Notes: generated from the letters alone by a model not told the origin. A DNA stretch of 64,000 bases from Myxococcus eversor (GCF_010894455.1 NZ_JAAIXY010000002.1:676962-740961); one strand, 5' to 3'; counted from the first letter of the stretch, positions 16,949-26,140 are shown. Program-made: numbers and translations.

Positions 16949-18154
16949 ATGGGCAGACGCGCGATGCATGGACGGCAGGCGGCACTGGTGGTGATGCTGG
17001 CGGGGCTCTGGGCGTGTGGCGGCGAGGACGCGGTGAAGCGGGAGGGCTTCGGCGGAGAGGTCGTCCAAGCAATCTGCGCGCGGGCCCAGCGCTGTGGCGA
17101 GTACGCCCGCGCGAGCGCGTGTGAAGAGGACATGCGCCGCCGGGGACTCGACGCCTATATCGGGCTGGGGACGCGCTACGACGAGTCGCTGCGCACCGGC
17201 CAGCTCCGCTTCGACGAGGGGGCCGCCCGGCGCTGTCTGGACTCCATCAGGGAAGGACGCTGTGAGCAGCCCACGCTGTCCGATGCCGCGTGGCAATTCG
17301 GAATCGAATACGACGAGGCCTGCCGGGTGCTCGTGGCCCCCGAGTCACCCCAGGACTGTCGGAACCACCTCGACTGCGGCGAGCAGGGGTACTGCGGCCA
17401 AACAGCGGAGACCACCTGCGAGGGCGCCTGCGAAACCCGAGGTGCCGAGGGCACCCGAGTCAATCAGCCCTGGCAATGCGCACCCGGGCTCGTGTTCGTG
17501 GGCGTGTCGGGCACGTGCGAGCGCCCCCGCGAGGAAGAGGTCTCCTGTGTCGCCCGGCGGGGAGGGACCACCTATTCCCTGCCGTGCGCCCAGGGGCTCT
17601 GGTGCGACGCGAATGGTTATCAAACGTGCAAGCGCGTGGGCGCGGAGGGAGACGTCTGCGAGAACCAGGGCTATTACCCGTGCGGTCCCTCCCTGGTGTG
17701 CAGCGACAACAAGTGCGTCCGCTACGCGAAGGAGGGCTCGGCTTGCACCGCGGCGACCTATGACGCGAGCATCGGGCGCCTCGTCGACGTGTGCCAGCGG
17801 GAGCTCTTCTGCGACGCGATTCCCGACGAGCTGGGGTTGTGTCGTCCGCGCCGCTCGGAGCGTCAGGAGTGTCGCCTCGACAGCGAGTGCGCGGAGGGAC
17901 TGTGGTGCAAGGATGCGCGCCCCGAGGTGGGCCTTTGGGGCGTCTGCGTGAAGCACGCGGCGCCCGGTGAGGCGTGCGACATCCCAGGCCGGTACTGCTC
18001 CAGGGGCTACGGCTGCGCCGAGACGAACGCCGGCATGCGCTGTCTGCCCTTCGTCCGCGAGGGGGAGGCGTGCGGCCCGCTGTCTGGCATCTGCGACACC
18101 AACAGCATCTGCGAGGCCCACTGCGTCTCCCACGAGGCCGCGTTCTGCCAGTGA
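16949..18154 (+). CDS. Cysteine-rich lipoprotein
   Basis: About 401 residues. The signal ends in GLWAC, giving a lipid Cys near residue 23. An N-terminal helical part (ICARAQRCGEYARASACEEDM) is followed by five or six Cys-rich modules of the style CGEQGYC, CAQGLWCD, CGPSLVCSDNKC, CRLDSECAEGLWC and CSRGYGC, each about 40 residues, presumably disulphide-bonded in the periplasm or at the surface. Such tandem modules are common in myxobacterial lipoproteins of unknown role. GGGAG lies seven bases before the ATG at 16949; an ATG at 16964 is also possible. It converges on the LOR/SDH gene. Confidence 0.8.
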   Translation: MGRRAMHGRQAALVVMLAGLWACGGEDAVKREGFGGEVVQAICARAQRCGEYARASACEEDMRRRGLDAYIGLGTRYDESLRTGQLRFDEGAARRCLDSIREGRCEQPTLSDAAWQFGIEYDEACRVLVAPESPQDCRNHLDCGEQGYCGQTAETTCEGACETRGAEGTRVNQPWQCAPGLVFVGVSGTCERPREEEVSCVARRGGTTYSLPCAQGLWCDANGYQTCKRVGAEGDVCENQGYYPCGPSLVCSDNKCVRYAKEGSACTAATYDASIGRLVDVCQRELFCDAIPDELGLCRPRRSERQECRLDSECAEGLWCKDARPEVGLWGVCVKHAAPGEACDIPGRYCSRGYGCAETNAGMRCLPFVREGEACGPLSGICDTNSICEAHCVSHEAAFCQ

Positions 18155-18174
18155 GCGGGTGACGGGCTCGCGGC

Positions 18175-19281
18175 TCAGGCGCCCTTCGAGGCCTGGGCCC
18201 GGGCGGACAGCTCGCGCTCCACATACAGCCGCAGGATGTGCATGAAGTCCTGGGCGTTGGTCACCACGCCGAAGGCCTGGTGCGTGCCCCGGTCCTTCAG
18301 CTTGCTGACCACGAACTCGGACGAGTCCACGCAGATGGTGGCCAGCTCCCGCAGCGAGCCGTCCTTCTGCGTGACGAACGCGGGCAGCATGTTGCCGGTG
18401 GCGATGGCGTGCAGCGCGGTGGCGACCATCACCGCCATGGTGGCCTTCACCGCGTGACGGCGCATGGCGTCCTGTCCGGCCACGTTGTCCGTCACCACGT
18501 CCGGCAGCGGCCCGTCATCGCGGATGGAGCCCGTGAGGACGAAGGGCACGCCGCGTTTGACACACGCGTGCATGATGCCGTTGGTAATCACGCCGGCCTC
18601 CACCGCCTTCGCGATGGAGCCCGCGGCGCGCACCTTGTTGATGGCGCGCATGTGCAAGCCGTGGCCTCCGGACGTGGCCTCGCCGGTGCCGCTCATGCCC
18701 AGGGTGGTGCCGAAGATGGACGCCTCGATGTCGTGCACCGCCACCGCGTTGCCCGCCAGCAGCGCGCCCACGAAGCCGTTGTCGATGAACCACGTCATGT
18801 CCGCGCGCGCCCGCGAGTGCACCAGCGCGGGCCCCGTCACCCACACCGGATAGCCGCCGCGCTCGCGCTCCTCCACCAACAGCCGCGCCATCTGCGCGTA
18901 GTCGATGGGCTTCTCGCGAGACACCTCGCTCGTCATGAACTTGAACTCGCCCTCGCCCCCGCCGCCCAGGTACGCCGTGTTCACATAGACGCCCTCGGAG
19001 CCGTCCTCCGCGTGCCCCACCACCACGCGCTCTCCGGCGCGGACGCGGCGGCCCTCGCGAATCCACAGCGCGCCCTGCTCGTCCAGCACCAGCGCGCCGT
19101 CCATGCGCGGCTCGCGCGGCATCCGCCACTCACCGCCGATGCGCACGTAGGTGGGCAGGTTCGTCGTGGTGAAGAAGCCCTCCGGCAGCACACCGTCCGA
19201 GGGCGCCGGCTGGAAGCGCGCGTCCGGACACCGGGAGAACCGCTCGACCGCGAAGTCAGGATGGGGAATGGAGGTGCTCAC
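18175..19281 (-). CDS. LOR/SDH-region protein, ornithine cyclodeaminase type (TIGR00300 family)
   Basis: About 368 residues. The C-terminal two thirds match the TIGR00300/LOR-SDH family: GNAVAVHDIEASIFGTTLG, GGHGLHMRAINKVRAAGSI, GIMHACVKRGVPFVLTGSIRDDGPLPDV, ATALHAIATGNMLPAF and the nucleotide-binding CVDSSEFVVSKLKDRGT. Related proteins (the C-terminal half of cyanobacterial ArgZ/AgrE, archaeal homologues) convert ornithine to proline and ammonia with NAD. The start is uncertain: GTG at 19281 gives VSTSIPHPDF as N-terminus without a strong ribosome binding site; the frame is open another 66 codons upstream into likely promoter DNA. Substrate is inferred from family. Confidence 0.8.
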   Translation of the reverse strand: MSTSIPHPDFAVERFSRCPDARFQPAPSDGVLPEGFFTTTNLPTYVRIGGEWRMPREPRMDGALVLDEQGALWIREGRRVRAGERVVVGHAEDGSEGVYVNTAYLGGGGEGEFKFMTSEVSREKPIDYAQMARLLVEERERGGYPVWVTGPALVHSRARADMTWFIDNGFVGALLAGNAVAVHDIEASIFGTTLGMSGTGEATSGGHGLHMRAINKVRAAGSIAKAVEAGVITNGIMHACVKRGVPFVLTGSIRDDGPLPDVVTDNVAGQDAMRRHAVKATMAVMVATALHAIATGNMLPAFVTQKDGSLRELATICVDSSEFVVSKLKDRGTHQAFGVVTNAQDFMHILRLYVERELSARAQASKGA

Positions 19282-19544
19282 GCCGGCACCATGCGTGTCC
19301 CACCTGCCCGGTTCAAGGACCTTGGCGCCACCACGAGCGGTCCGTCCGGTAGGTGGCAACCCGAAGATTCTCACTCCTGGAGAGAGCAAGCCCGACTCCT
19401 GGTACGGCGGCGCTCCGCGCAAGTGCGCGAGACTCGGTGACTTCAGCGAAAGCTCCGGCGAAATACCCCCTCCAAGCAACTCGGGGTCTCAACCTTCGAG
19501 AATAGGTGCAAGTCGTACATGAACCTCCTCGGAGCCGTTCTTCC

Positions 19545-20231
19545 ATGAGCTACCGCATCCAGTCCGGCGACACCCTGTCCGCGCTCGCCAAGCGCTACGG
19601 CACCAGCGTCGACGCCCTGCAGAAGGTGAATCCGCAAATCAAGAACGTGGACCTCATCTACGCCGGGGACACGCTCAAGCTCCCTGGCGCCACGGACGGC
19701 TTCGACTCTCCCTCGGGCCGCACGGGTCCGAACCTCACGGGCGGCGTGAATGGCCCCTCCGGCCCGACGAACTCGGGTGACGGCGTGAAGGGCCCCAATG
19801 GAAGCCCGTACGACATCGCCGTCTCTCACCTGAACAAGAACGCGGGCTCCTTGAAGTTGGAGGGCAGCGGCGTGGGCGCGGACATGGAGGACTGGGTCCC
19901 CAACAACGTCAACTGCGCCAACTTCGTCTCCGCGTGCCTGGAGCAGGCCGGCCAGATTTCCAACGGCCAGCACGACAACAGCGTGATGGGCCTTCAGAGC
20001 AAGCTGGACGCGGACCCGAACTTCAAGCGCGTGTCGCTGCAGGACGCGAAGCCCGGAGACGTGGTGTCCATGAAGGTGGGCAGCGGCCAGCACGTGGTGA
20101 TGTTCGCGGGCTGGAAGGATGGCAAGGCCCAGTTCATCGGCTCCAACAACGTGAACTCGGATGGCTCGCAGCGCATCAGCTTCAGCAGCATGAACTACCC
20201 CATCATGTCGGTTCACCAATACCAGGGCTGA
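19545..20231 (+). CDS. LysM peptidoglycan endopeptidase, CHAP/NlpC-like
   Basis: 228 residues. An N-terminal LysM domain (residues 2-47: [27 protein letters not shown]) binds peptidoglycan. A Gly/Pro/Asn linker of about 40 residues leads to a papain-like catalytic domain with Cys124 in [16 protein letters not shown] and His183 in [10 protein letters not shown], the expected nucleophile and base of CHAP/NlpC-P60 enzymes. No signal peptide is visible, so export would need lysis or a non-Sec route, or it acts as an effector. GGAG is 11 bases before the ATG. Wall remodelling or attack on prey wall are both plausible. Confidence 0.85.
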   Translation: MSYRIQSGDTLSALAKRYGTSVDALQKVNPQIKNVDLIYAGDTLKLPGATDGFDSPSGRTGPNLTGGVNGPSGPTNSGDGVKGPNGSPYDIAVSHLNKNAGSLKLEGSGVGADMEDWVPNNVNCANFVSACLEQAGQISNGQHDNSVMGLQSKLDADPNFKRVSLQDAKPGDVVSMKVGSGQHVVMFAGWKDGKAQFIGSNNVNSDGSQRISFSSMNYPIMSVHQYQG

Positions 20232-20256
20232 GCCGGCGCTCCGCCGAAGTGCCCCC

Positions 20257-20295
20257 GGGGCTTCGCCTCCGCCACTCGCGCGGAAGCGAGGCCCC
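20257..20295. terminator. Hairpin between convergent genes
   Basis: 10-bp stem GGGGCTTCGC with GCGAGGCCCC (one G-U pair), 19-base loop, then GTTTC. It lies between the convergent LysM (+) and LysR (-) genes and could serve both. Confidence 0.55.
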
Positions 20296-20309
20296 GTTTC
20301 ACGTCCGGA

Positions 20310-21185
20310 TCACGGCTTCGGCGCGAGCGCCAGCGCGGCCTGGATGAGCGGACTCTTCGCCGCCGACCTACGCCATGCGGCGTGGACGCTCCCCGAGGGC
20401 ACACCGGGAAGAGGGCGAGACACGACACCAGCCTCGCGAGGCCCGCCCGGCAGCAGTGAGGCGAGCAACGAGTAGCCCAACCCCGCCGCGACGAAGCCGA
20501 GGATGGTCTCCGACGAGTCCGCCGCGTGCAGTCGCTTCGGCTTCACGCCCGCTCGCGCCAGCTCTCCGAGCTGAAGCTCTCTCAGGTGTCGGTCCGTGCT
20601 GTACGCGATGAAGGCATCCTCGCGGAGCGCGTCCAGCCGCACGCGGCGACTCTTCGCCTGGGGGTGGTGTGAGGGCAGCACCAGGAAGGGATGCGTCCTG
20701 CCCACTTCACGCGCCTCCACTTCGTCGGGGACTTCGGGCAGGTGGTCCACCACCAGGTCGGTGTCACCAGAGCTCAGGATGTCCACGGCGGGGACCTTGG
20801 ACTCGAAGAGGACGACCTCGATATCGGGGCGCTTCGCCTGGAGTCGCCGCAGCCATGCGGGCAGCAGGTGGCGCAGGACATGTCCGGAGGCGTGGATGCG
20901 CAGCGTGCCGCCCACCTCGCCCTTGCGCAGCGATTGCACCACGGAGTCCAGTCCCTCCAGGAACGGCGCGACGTGCGAGTACAGCGCGCGGCCCTCGGGT
21001 GTGAGGACGACGCGGTCCTTGCCCACGCGCTCGAAGAGGGGGACGCCGACCTCGGCCTCCAGGCGTTTGACCTGCTGATGGATGCCGGGCTGGGTGATGG
21101 GATACGGGAATGAGCTGACCGCTCGCGCGTAGCCTTCCGCGCGGGCCACGCGGTAGAAGCCCTCCAGACGTTGGAGTTGAATCAT
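20310..21185 (-). CDS. LysR family transcriptional regulator
   Basis: 291 residues. The N-terminal winged helix (QLQRLEGFYRVARAEGYARAVSSFPYPITQPGIHQQVKRLEAEVGVPLFERVGKD, given here as its region, residues 3-58) is a LysR DNA-binding domain, with a periplasmic-binding-protein-like effector domain from about residue 90 (GTLRIHASGHVLRHLLPAWL). The helix-turn-helix contains an unusual insertion-like FPYPITQPG. It is divergent from the yiaA/B-like gene with a dyad in between (21198-21214), so it probably controls that gene and itself. Effector unknown. Confidence 0.88.
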   Translation of the reverse strand: MIQLQRLEGFYRVARAEGYARAVSSFPYPITQPGIHQQVKRLEAEVGVPLFERVGKDRVVLTPEGRALYSHVAPFLEGLDSVVQSLRKGEVGGTLRIHASGHVLRHLLPAWLRRLQAKRPDIEVVLFESKVPAVDILSSGDTDLVVDHLPEVPDEVEAREVGRTHPFLVLPSHHPQAKSRRVRLDALREDAFIAYSTDRHLRELQLGELARAGVKPKRLHAADSSETILGFVAAGLGYSLLASLLPGGPREAGVVSRPLPGVPSGSVHAAWRRSAAKSPLIQAALALAPKP

Positions 21186-21197
21186 GCACTCCAGGTT

Positions 21198-21214
21198 ATC
21201 AATGACGCTTTGAT
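21198..21214. promoter_or_regulatory. Candidate LysR operator
   Basis: Perfect dyad ATCAA-N7-TTGAT in an AT-rich patch, starting 13 bases upstream of the LysR start codon, in the divergent region shared with the YiaA/B gene. The layout is that of LysR-regulator binding sites, although arm spacing is not exactly T-N11-A. Confidence 0.5.
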
Positions 21215-21239
21215 TAGTTCCATGTGCTTTTCGACGGGA

Positions 21240-21302
21240 AGCGGCATGTTTTCTCCACGTCAGCGAGCCCAGCTCGTTCCCGAGGAGAAAACATGTCCCG
21301 CT
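21240..21302 (+). promoter_or_regulatory. Leader hairpin enclosing the ribosome binding site and start codon
   Basis: A perfect 12-bp inverted repeat CATGTTTTCTCC (21245-21256) / GGAGAAAACATG (21284-21295) with a 27-base loop; after a 2-base bulge the stem continues with AGCGG (21240-21244) / CCGCT (21298-21302). The right arm contains both the GGAG ribosome binding site and the ATG of the next gene, so in the folded mRNA translation would be blocked. The arms are AT-rich against the genome background. This looks like an RNA-level switch, for example a thermosensor. Confidence 0.6.
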
Positions 21303-21592
21303 CCACCCCGAAGGTCGTCGTCGCGCACAGCTCCGCCTGGGTCATCCAGACCTGGCTGTCCTTCGCCCTGTCCGTGGGCGTCACGGCGGTCGGCATCTGG
21401 AACCTGCCGCTGGACTCCTGGGTGAAGTCCTTCCTGGGCATGGGCCTGCTGTTCAGCGTGGGCTCCACCTTCAGCCTGTCGAAGACGGTGCGAGACCAGC
21501 ACGAGATGGACCAGCTCGGCACGCGTCTGGACGAGGCTCGCGTGGCGAAGATGCTCTCCGAGCACGACCCGATTGCCCCGCCGCGGATGTAA
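21293..21592 (+). CDS. YiaA/YiaB family inner membrane protein
   Basis: 99 residues with two transmembrane helices: AWVIQTWLSFALSVGVTAVG and SWVKSFLGMGLLFSVGSTF, then the conserved short basic/acidic tail SLSKTVRDQHE. This is the two-helix YiaA/B domain. The helices place it in the inner membrane; its function in other bacteria is unknown. GAGGAG precedes the ATG but both lie within a long hairpin (21240-21302), so translation is probably regulated. Divergent from a LysR gene that may control transcription. Confidence 0.85.
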   Translation: MSRSTPKVVVAHSSAWVIQTWLSFALSVGVTAVGIWNLPLDSWVKSFLGMGLLFSVGSTFSLSKTVRDQHEMDQLGTRLDEARVAKMLSEHDPIAPPRM

Positions 21593-21615
21593 CGCGCCTC
21601 GCGAAAGCGAAGGCT

Positions 21616-22395
21616 TCAGGGCGCGCCGCGTCCCGTGCGCACGCTGACGAGCGCTTCCTCCAGCAACGGCAGCGCCTTCTCCGTCCACCCCTTCAGCCGC
21701 GCGCGAGGGGACAGCGCACGGTGGTCAGGATGAATCAGTCCCACGAGCGTGGCCTCTTCGATGAACTGCGCCTGTTGCTCCGGATTGAGCTCCTCCCAGC
21801 GCAAGTCCCGCTCCACGCCCTTGCGCCAGTCATAACCGTCTCGCGAGAGCTGCGCGACGATGGCGGAGCTCATGTACGCGGTACCTCCATGCTGGTGCTG
21901 CCACACATGCACCAGCTCGTGCACCAGCAACCCCAGGTCCGTGGGGCCACTCGGCGGCGGGACGAAGACGGTGTCGCCATGCGCGAACGCACGCCCCGAC
22001 ACGCCCAGGACTCCCAGGGGCCCTTCCTTCAACCGCACCGCCGCGTAGTCCACGCTCGCGCCAAAGATGGGGCGCAGCAACGTCACCTCGTACCCCGACA
22101 ACCGGCGCCCCACGGGCTCCATCCACAACAACACCTGCACCGCGCTCACCACGCGGCCCGCCAGCATCAGGAACACGTCCACGGGAAGCTGCGCCACGCG
22201 CCACAGCCCACGTCGCAGCAGGAAGCGTCCTTCACGCGGACGTCCCCGGACATACAGGGCCACTCCACCGACGAGGCCCGTGAGCACCACGCGCAGGCCT
22301 CGCGCGACACCCACCGTGGCACTCACCACGCCCGTGAGCAGACCCCGGCCCGCGTCCACCAGCCGCGTGGCCAGCGAGGAGACCACCACCCTCAT
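21616..22395 (-). CDS. DUF4157-like putative zincin
   Basis: 259 residues. The N-terminal 90 residues are Arg/Val/Leu-rich and weakly hydrophobic, possibly membrane-associated. The middle carries LLRPIFGASVDYAAVRLKEG and GRAFAHGDTVFVPPP, then LLVHELVHVWQHQHGG, a HExxH zinc-binding motif (HELVH) as in DUF4157 and related zincin-like proteins found near secreted toxins or effectors. A metallopeptidase or a self-cleaving activity is inferred. It begins 11 bases after the stop of the preceding minus-strand gene, so the pair is likely an operon. Confidence 0.75.
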   Translation of the reverse strand: MRVVVSSLATRLVDAGRGLLTGVVSATVGVARGLRVVLTGLVGGVALYVRGRPREGRFLLRRGLWRVAQLPVDVFLMLAGRVVSAVQVLLWMEPVGRRLSGYEVTLLRPIFGASVDYAAVRLKEGPLGVLGVSGRAFAHGDTVFVPPPSGPTDLGLLVHELVHVWQHQHGGTAYMSSAIVAQLSRDGYDWRKGVERDLRWEELNPEQQAQFIEEATLVGLIHPDHRALSPRARLKGWTEKALPLLEEALVSVRTGRGAP

Positions 22396-22405
22396 GGGAT
22401 GAACC

Positions 22406-22861
22406 TCAGAGTCCCGCGGCGGCTCGAAGCGGAGCGCTCAGCCCCAACGCGGACTCCACCATCGAACGCATCGACCCCGGGCGCCACGGACGCGCCAGCG
22501 CGAAGTGCGTCAGGCAGGCGCCGCTGAACGCCTCCGCCAGCTCCGGGCAGAAACGCGAGGACACCAGGATGCGCGGGCCCGCGAAGTCCATCTCCACCAG
22601 CTTCGCGAGGAACGCGTGCGCCGCGTCGCGCTCCGCCGAGTCCAGCACCAACACCACCGCCGCCGGCACCACGCCCATCTCCAACCGCCGCGTCGCCGAC
22701 GCGATGCCCGTCGCGTGGATCAACCCCACCACCGGCGCCAGCTCCCGCCCCATGGCCAGCCGCAGCAACGGGGACTCGGACACCACCATCACCGCGGGGG
22801 CATCCTCGGACGCCATGGCGCGGCGCGTCTCGTACACCTCGACGGCATCCACATCCCTCAT
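22406..22861 (-). CDS. Receiver-like hypothetical protein
   Basis: About 151 residues from the ATG at 22861; the frame is open to about 22966 and a GTG at 22918 is an alternative, none with a clear ribosome binding site. The sequence alternates strands and helices like a CheY-type fold: APAVMVVSESPLLRLAMGREL, VVPAAVVLVLDSAERDAAHAFLAKL, GPRILVSSRF. The Asp in VLVLDSAE sits where a phospho-acceptor would be, but the acidic pair of strand 1 is missing, so it is probably a pseudo-receiver. It is upstream of the zincin-like gene in the same operon. Confidence 0.55.
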   Translation of the reverse strand: MRDVDAVEVYETRRAMASEDAPAVMVVSESPLLRLAMGRELAPVVGLIHATGIASATRRLEMGVVPAAVVLVLDSAERDAAHAFLAKLVEMDFAGPRILVSSRFCPELAEAFSGACLTHFALARPWRPGSMRSMVESALGLSAPLRAAAGL

Positions 22862-23074
22862 ACGAGGCGCGGGGACGGACTGGAGCAGACGCGGCTGAAT
22901 GGTGGTGGCGGGGGGCACGCATCGAACAATAACCAGGAATAGCGGAAATATCAAACTACACTTCAACTATCCGAGTAGTCCGCTCTGGGTGGACTCGATG
23001 ACCCACCCATGGCCACACGGTATAGACCCGAGGGCCATGGATTCCTGTTCAGTGAGTCATGAGCAACCCAGACA

Positions 23075-24700
23075 TCACTTCCTGCGCTGCGGCATGGGCG
23101 CGCGTGGGGGCGGGTTCTCCCAGGGCTCCAGTTCCTCGAGGAGTGGCCTCAGCGCGGGCAGGTCCGTGGATCCGCCGTGCTCCAGCGCGTGGACGAGCAG
23201 CTCGGTGAGCGAAGGGCCCACGACGGGGATGTCCGTCGCGCACTGGCGGGAGCGAAGCGGCGGCGTCACCCGCTCGAGCTCCAGCATCACCTCGTCCTCG
23301 GGCCGCTTTCCGGGAGGCAACGACAGGGGCTCCAGCGCGTCCGAGCGCAGGCGCACGTAGCAGTGCGGACGACGGCCGCTGCAGTAGCGCAGCGCGAGCA
23401 CCGTCCCGTCCGGCAGGTCGACGAGGCACCGCACCGGCACGACGTGCTCTCCGTCCGCGACAACCGGAATGTGGACCTCGGTGTGCTCGGCCGTGGAGCG
23501 CAGGCGCCAGGGCTTCGTGTCCGGGAAGAGCGTGGCGCATTTGACGTGGTCATAGAGCGCGTTCAGCTCGGCGACGCCCTGGTACGTGGAGGACCCGGTG
23601 GCGCGAGTCACGGAGTGCTCGGCGACGATGCGCTCGATGACCTGGGACATGGAGGCGTGGGACCTGCGCACCAGCACTCCCGCGCGAGGCACCAGCGCGC
23701 CCTCCGAATCCACCGCCACCGCGAGCACACCCGCCTCCAGGGACCACGTCTCGCGCCAGTCTGACGTCACAGCCGAGAGCTGGAGCGGAACGCAGGACAG
23801 TCCGGAGGGCGCCTCATGCAGCGCGAGGCCGGGTCCCATGAACCAATCATCGTCATCCCGGTCGACCAGCTTCATCATGTCCGCGTGGGACTGCTCCAGC
23901 ATGGGGTTGCGTTTGTCGAAGCGCCCGATGTTCTGCACATACGGGAACAGCCGCGTCACCCAGCCTGACGCGCGGTCCCAGCCATACGCCCGACGCGGTT
24001 TGTACAGCTCCGACCAGAGCTCGCGGTCCGGTTGGCCTTCCGAGGCGCGCACGAACTCATCGGCAATCGGGATGAGCGACGAGGTCCACCAGCCCAGGTC
24101 GAACTCGGCGAGGACGTCGATGCGGCGGCGGATGGCCCGCCAGTCCTCCGGCGTGCCGAGCAGGGTGATGCGAGGGATTCCACACAGCACGGAGAGGGCG
24201 AAGTCGAAGTACGGGGACATCGCGTCCATCAACACCACGTCCCCCGCCATACGCTCCACGTCGGTGCTGGTGGAGAAGTCACACGACAGGAGCCGGGGGA
24301 GTCCCGGCCCCAGCTCCTCGCGGAGCAGCTCACGGAACGCCGTGAGGGTGGAGCGGAACTCCTCCTCTGTCCGGGGGGCCGCGGGGACATCCACCGTCAG
24401 CGTCTTGCGGCCCACGTGTCGGACGAGCCGGCCTCGCAGTGCATCGGAGTGGAGGCGGATGTGGTGGGCGAACCCCTGGGCCAGGGTGAGCCACACCACG
24501 TCTGGGGACAACACCAGGGGGCGATGCTCGGCGAAGGCGATGTGGACGGCGGCGAGCAGCGGGTGCACCCCCTCGGGGTCCACCACCCGGGTCTCCGCGG
24601 CCGGGGCCAACCACAGCGCCTCACCGACCAGGGTCCCCAGGGGTACGGTCTCCAGGGGAGTCACGGCCTCTTCGACGGAGTCCACTGCGAAGGTCGTCAT
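23075..24700 (-). CDS. DUF4419 domain protein
   Basis: 541 residues, soluble. The first 400 residues match DUF4419, including the segments HRPLVLSPDVVWLTLAQGFAHHI, LLSCDFSTSTDVERMAGDVVLMDAMSPYF, CGIPRITLLGTPEDWRAI and WWTSSLIPIADEFVRAS, where conserved aromatic and acidic residues cluster. The last 120 residues form a separate, Pro/Arg-rich region with no match. DUF4419 proteins occur in fungi and scattered bacteria; their function is unknown. GAGGGGACG before the ATG serves as ribosome binding site. No partner gene is obvious. Confidence 0.85.
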   Translation of the reverse strand: MTTFAVDSVEEAVTPLETVPLGTLVGEALWLAPAAETRVVDPEGVHPLLAAVHIAFAEHRPLVLSPDVVWLTLAQGFAHHIRLHSDALRGRLVRHVGRKTLTVDVPAAPRTEEEFRSTLTAFRELLREELGPGLPRLLSCDFSTSTDVERMAGDVVLMDAMSPYFDFALSVLCGIPRITLLGTPEDWRAIRRRIDVLAEFDLGWWTSSLIPIADEFVRASEGQPDRELWSELYKPRRAYGWDRASGWVTRLFPYVQNIGRFDKRNPMLEQSHADMMKLVDRDDDDWFMGPGLALHEAPSGLSCVPLQLSAVTSDWRETWSLEAGVLAVAVDSEGALVPRAGVLVRRSHASMSQVIERIVAEHSVTRATGSSTYQGVAELNALYDHVKCATLFPDTKPWRLRSTAEHTEVHIPVVADGEHVVPVRCLVDLPDGTVLALRYCSGRRPHCYVRLRSDALEPLSLPPGKRPEDEVMLELERVTPPLRSRQCATDIPVVGPSLTELLVHALEHGGSTDLPALRPLLEELEPWENPPPRAPMPQRRK

Positions 24701-24916
24701 CGGTACGTCCCCTCGTCACGGTGTGTGGAAAGAAGCCGCCACCCGACGCCGGCTTTCACGCCCACCTGACAGGACGCTCGGCACGCCACGGCTTGAGATA
24801 CAGCAGCGGCCCCTCTTCGCAAGGAGCCGAGGCCATCCGGCCGCGAACTCAGCCCTGGAGGGAACGAACGAGCTCGGGGAGCATGACACGGCGCCGCCGA
24901 CTCCCAGTGACACAAG

Positions 24917-26140
24917 TCACCGTGCTGCCGGAACCAGCGTCAGCTCCGCGATTTCGGGAGAAGGCCCCAGCCGCAGCGGTGGCCCCCAGTAGCCGGTGCC
25001 CCGGTGCGTGTACACGCGCACGCCAGAGACGGTGGCCAACCCCCGCACCACGGGCTGCTGCAGCTTGATGAAGAACATGAACGGGAACACCTGCCCACCA
25101 TGCGTGTGTCCGGAGAGCTGCAGGTCCACGCGCACGCCCGACTGGGCCACCTGCAGCGCCGACCTGGGCTGATGCGCCAGCAACACCACCGGCACGCCCT
25201 CGGGCGCCCCCGCGAGCGCCGCGTCGGGGCGACTCGCGTGTGAAGGCACGATGTGCCCCGCGTTGAAATCCGTCACCCCCGCGACGACGAGCCGTGCCCC
25301 ATCTCTCTCCACCACGCGGTGCGTGTTGCGCAGCACCGTGAGCCCCAGCCGAGCGACCTCCGCCTCCCACGCGGGACCGCCGTGGTAGTACTCGTGGTTG
25401 CCCGTCACGTAGAACACGCCGAGTGACGCGCGCAGCTCCGCCAGCGGGCGTACCTCCTCGCGCAGCTCCTCCACCCCACCGTCGACCAGGTCTCCCGTCA
25501 CGGCGATGATGTCTGGCTTCAGCGCGTTCACCTGCTCCACCACGCGCCGCAGCCACCGCCCATCCAACGTGGGCCCCACGTGGACGTCTGAAATCTGCAC
25601 CACCCGCAGACCGCCCAGTCCCGGCTGAAGCCCCTTCACCGGCACCGTCACCCGCTCCACCGTCGCCTTGCCGCGCGCCGTGACGAACGCGAACACCACC
25701 GCCGGCACCGTCACCGCGCCCACGATGCCGGCCTTCCAGCGCGCCAGCGCCAGCGCATCCGTCACCACGCCCGTCCACCCCAGCACCGCGCCGACGACGT
25801 CCGCCATCACCACGGCGCTGAGCAGGATTCCGAAGCTCCCCAGCCACACGTACGACGTCCACATCAACGCGCGCCGGGCCGGCGTCGGCTCGCCACGGCT
25901 GCCCATGAGTCCGGCCGGTATCGACACGAACAGCAGCACCATCAGCGCCACGCCCAGCACGCCCCAGGGTGAAGGCCACGCGGGGCTCACGAACAGCCTC
26001 ACCGCGAGGTACGCGTGCAGCGCGCCTATCACCGTGAGGATGCCGCCCAGGGACATCAGCCAGCGCAACACCTGCCTGGGAGCCGCGCGCGGCGCCCGCC
26101 GTGACTCTTGCTCCACGCCTTCCGACGACAGCTCCGCCAC
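24917..26140 (-). CDS. Membrane-anchored metallophosphoesterase, YkuE/YaeI-like
   Basis: 407 residues. The N-terminal 150 residues have four or five transmembrane helices (for example GILTVIGALHAYLAVRLFV, WGVLGVALMVLLFVSIPAGL, WLGSFGILLSAVVMADVVGAV). The C-terminal calcineurin-like domain carries all motifs: ISDVHVG, VTGDLVDGG, VTGNHEYY, LLAHQPR and LSGHTHGGQ. Family members are di-metal phosphohydrolases at the cell surface; some cleave UDP-diacylglucosamine or act near lipid metabolism. Start is GTG at 26140 with GGAGG eight bases upstream. Divergent from the Coa1-like gene. Confidence 0.9.
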   Translation of the reverse strand: MAELSSEGVEQESRRAPRAAPRQVLRWLMSLGGILTVIGALHAYLAVRLFVSPAWPSPWGVLGVALMVLLFVSIPAGLMGSRGEPTPARRALMWTSYVWLGSFGILLSAVVMADVVGAVLGWTGVVTDALALARWKAGIVGAVTVPAVVFAFVTARGKATVERVTVPVKGLQPGLGGLRVVQISDVHVGPTLDGRWLRRVVEQVNALKPDIIAVTGDLVDGGVEELREEVRPLAELRASLGVFYVTGNHEYYHGGPAWEAEVARLGLTVLRNTHRVVERDGARLVVAGVTDFNAGHIVPSHASRPDAALAGAPEGVPVVLLAHQPRSALQVAQSGVRVDLQLSGHTHGGQVFPFMFFIKLQQPVVRGLATVSGVRVYTHRGTGYWGPPLRLGPSPEIAELTLVPAAR

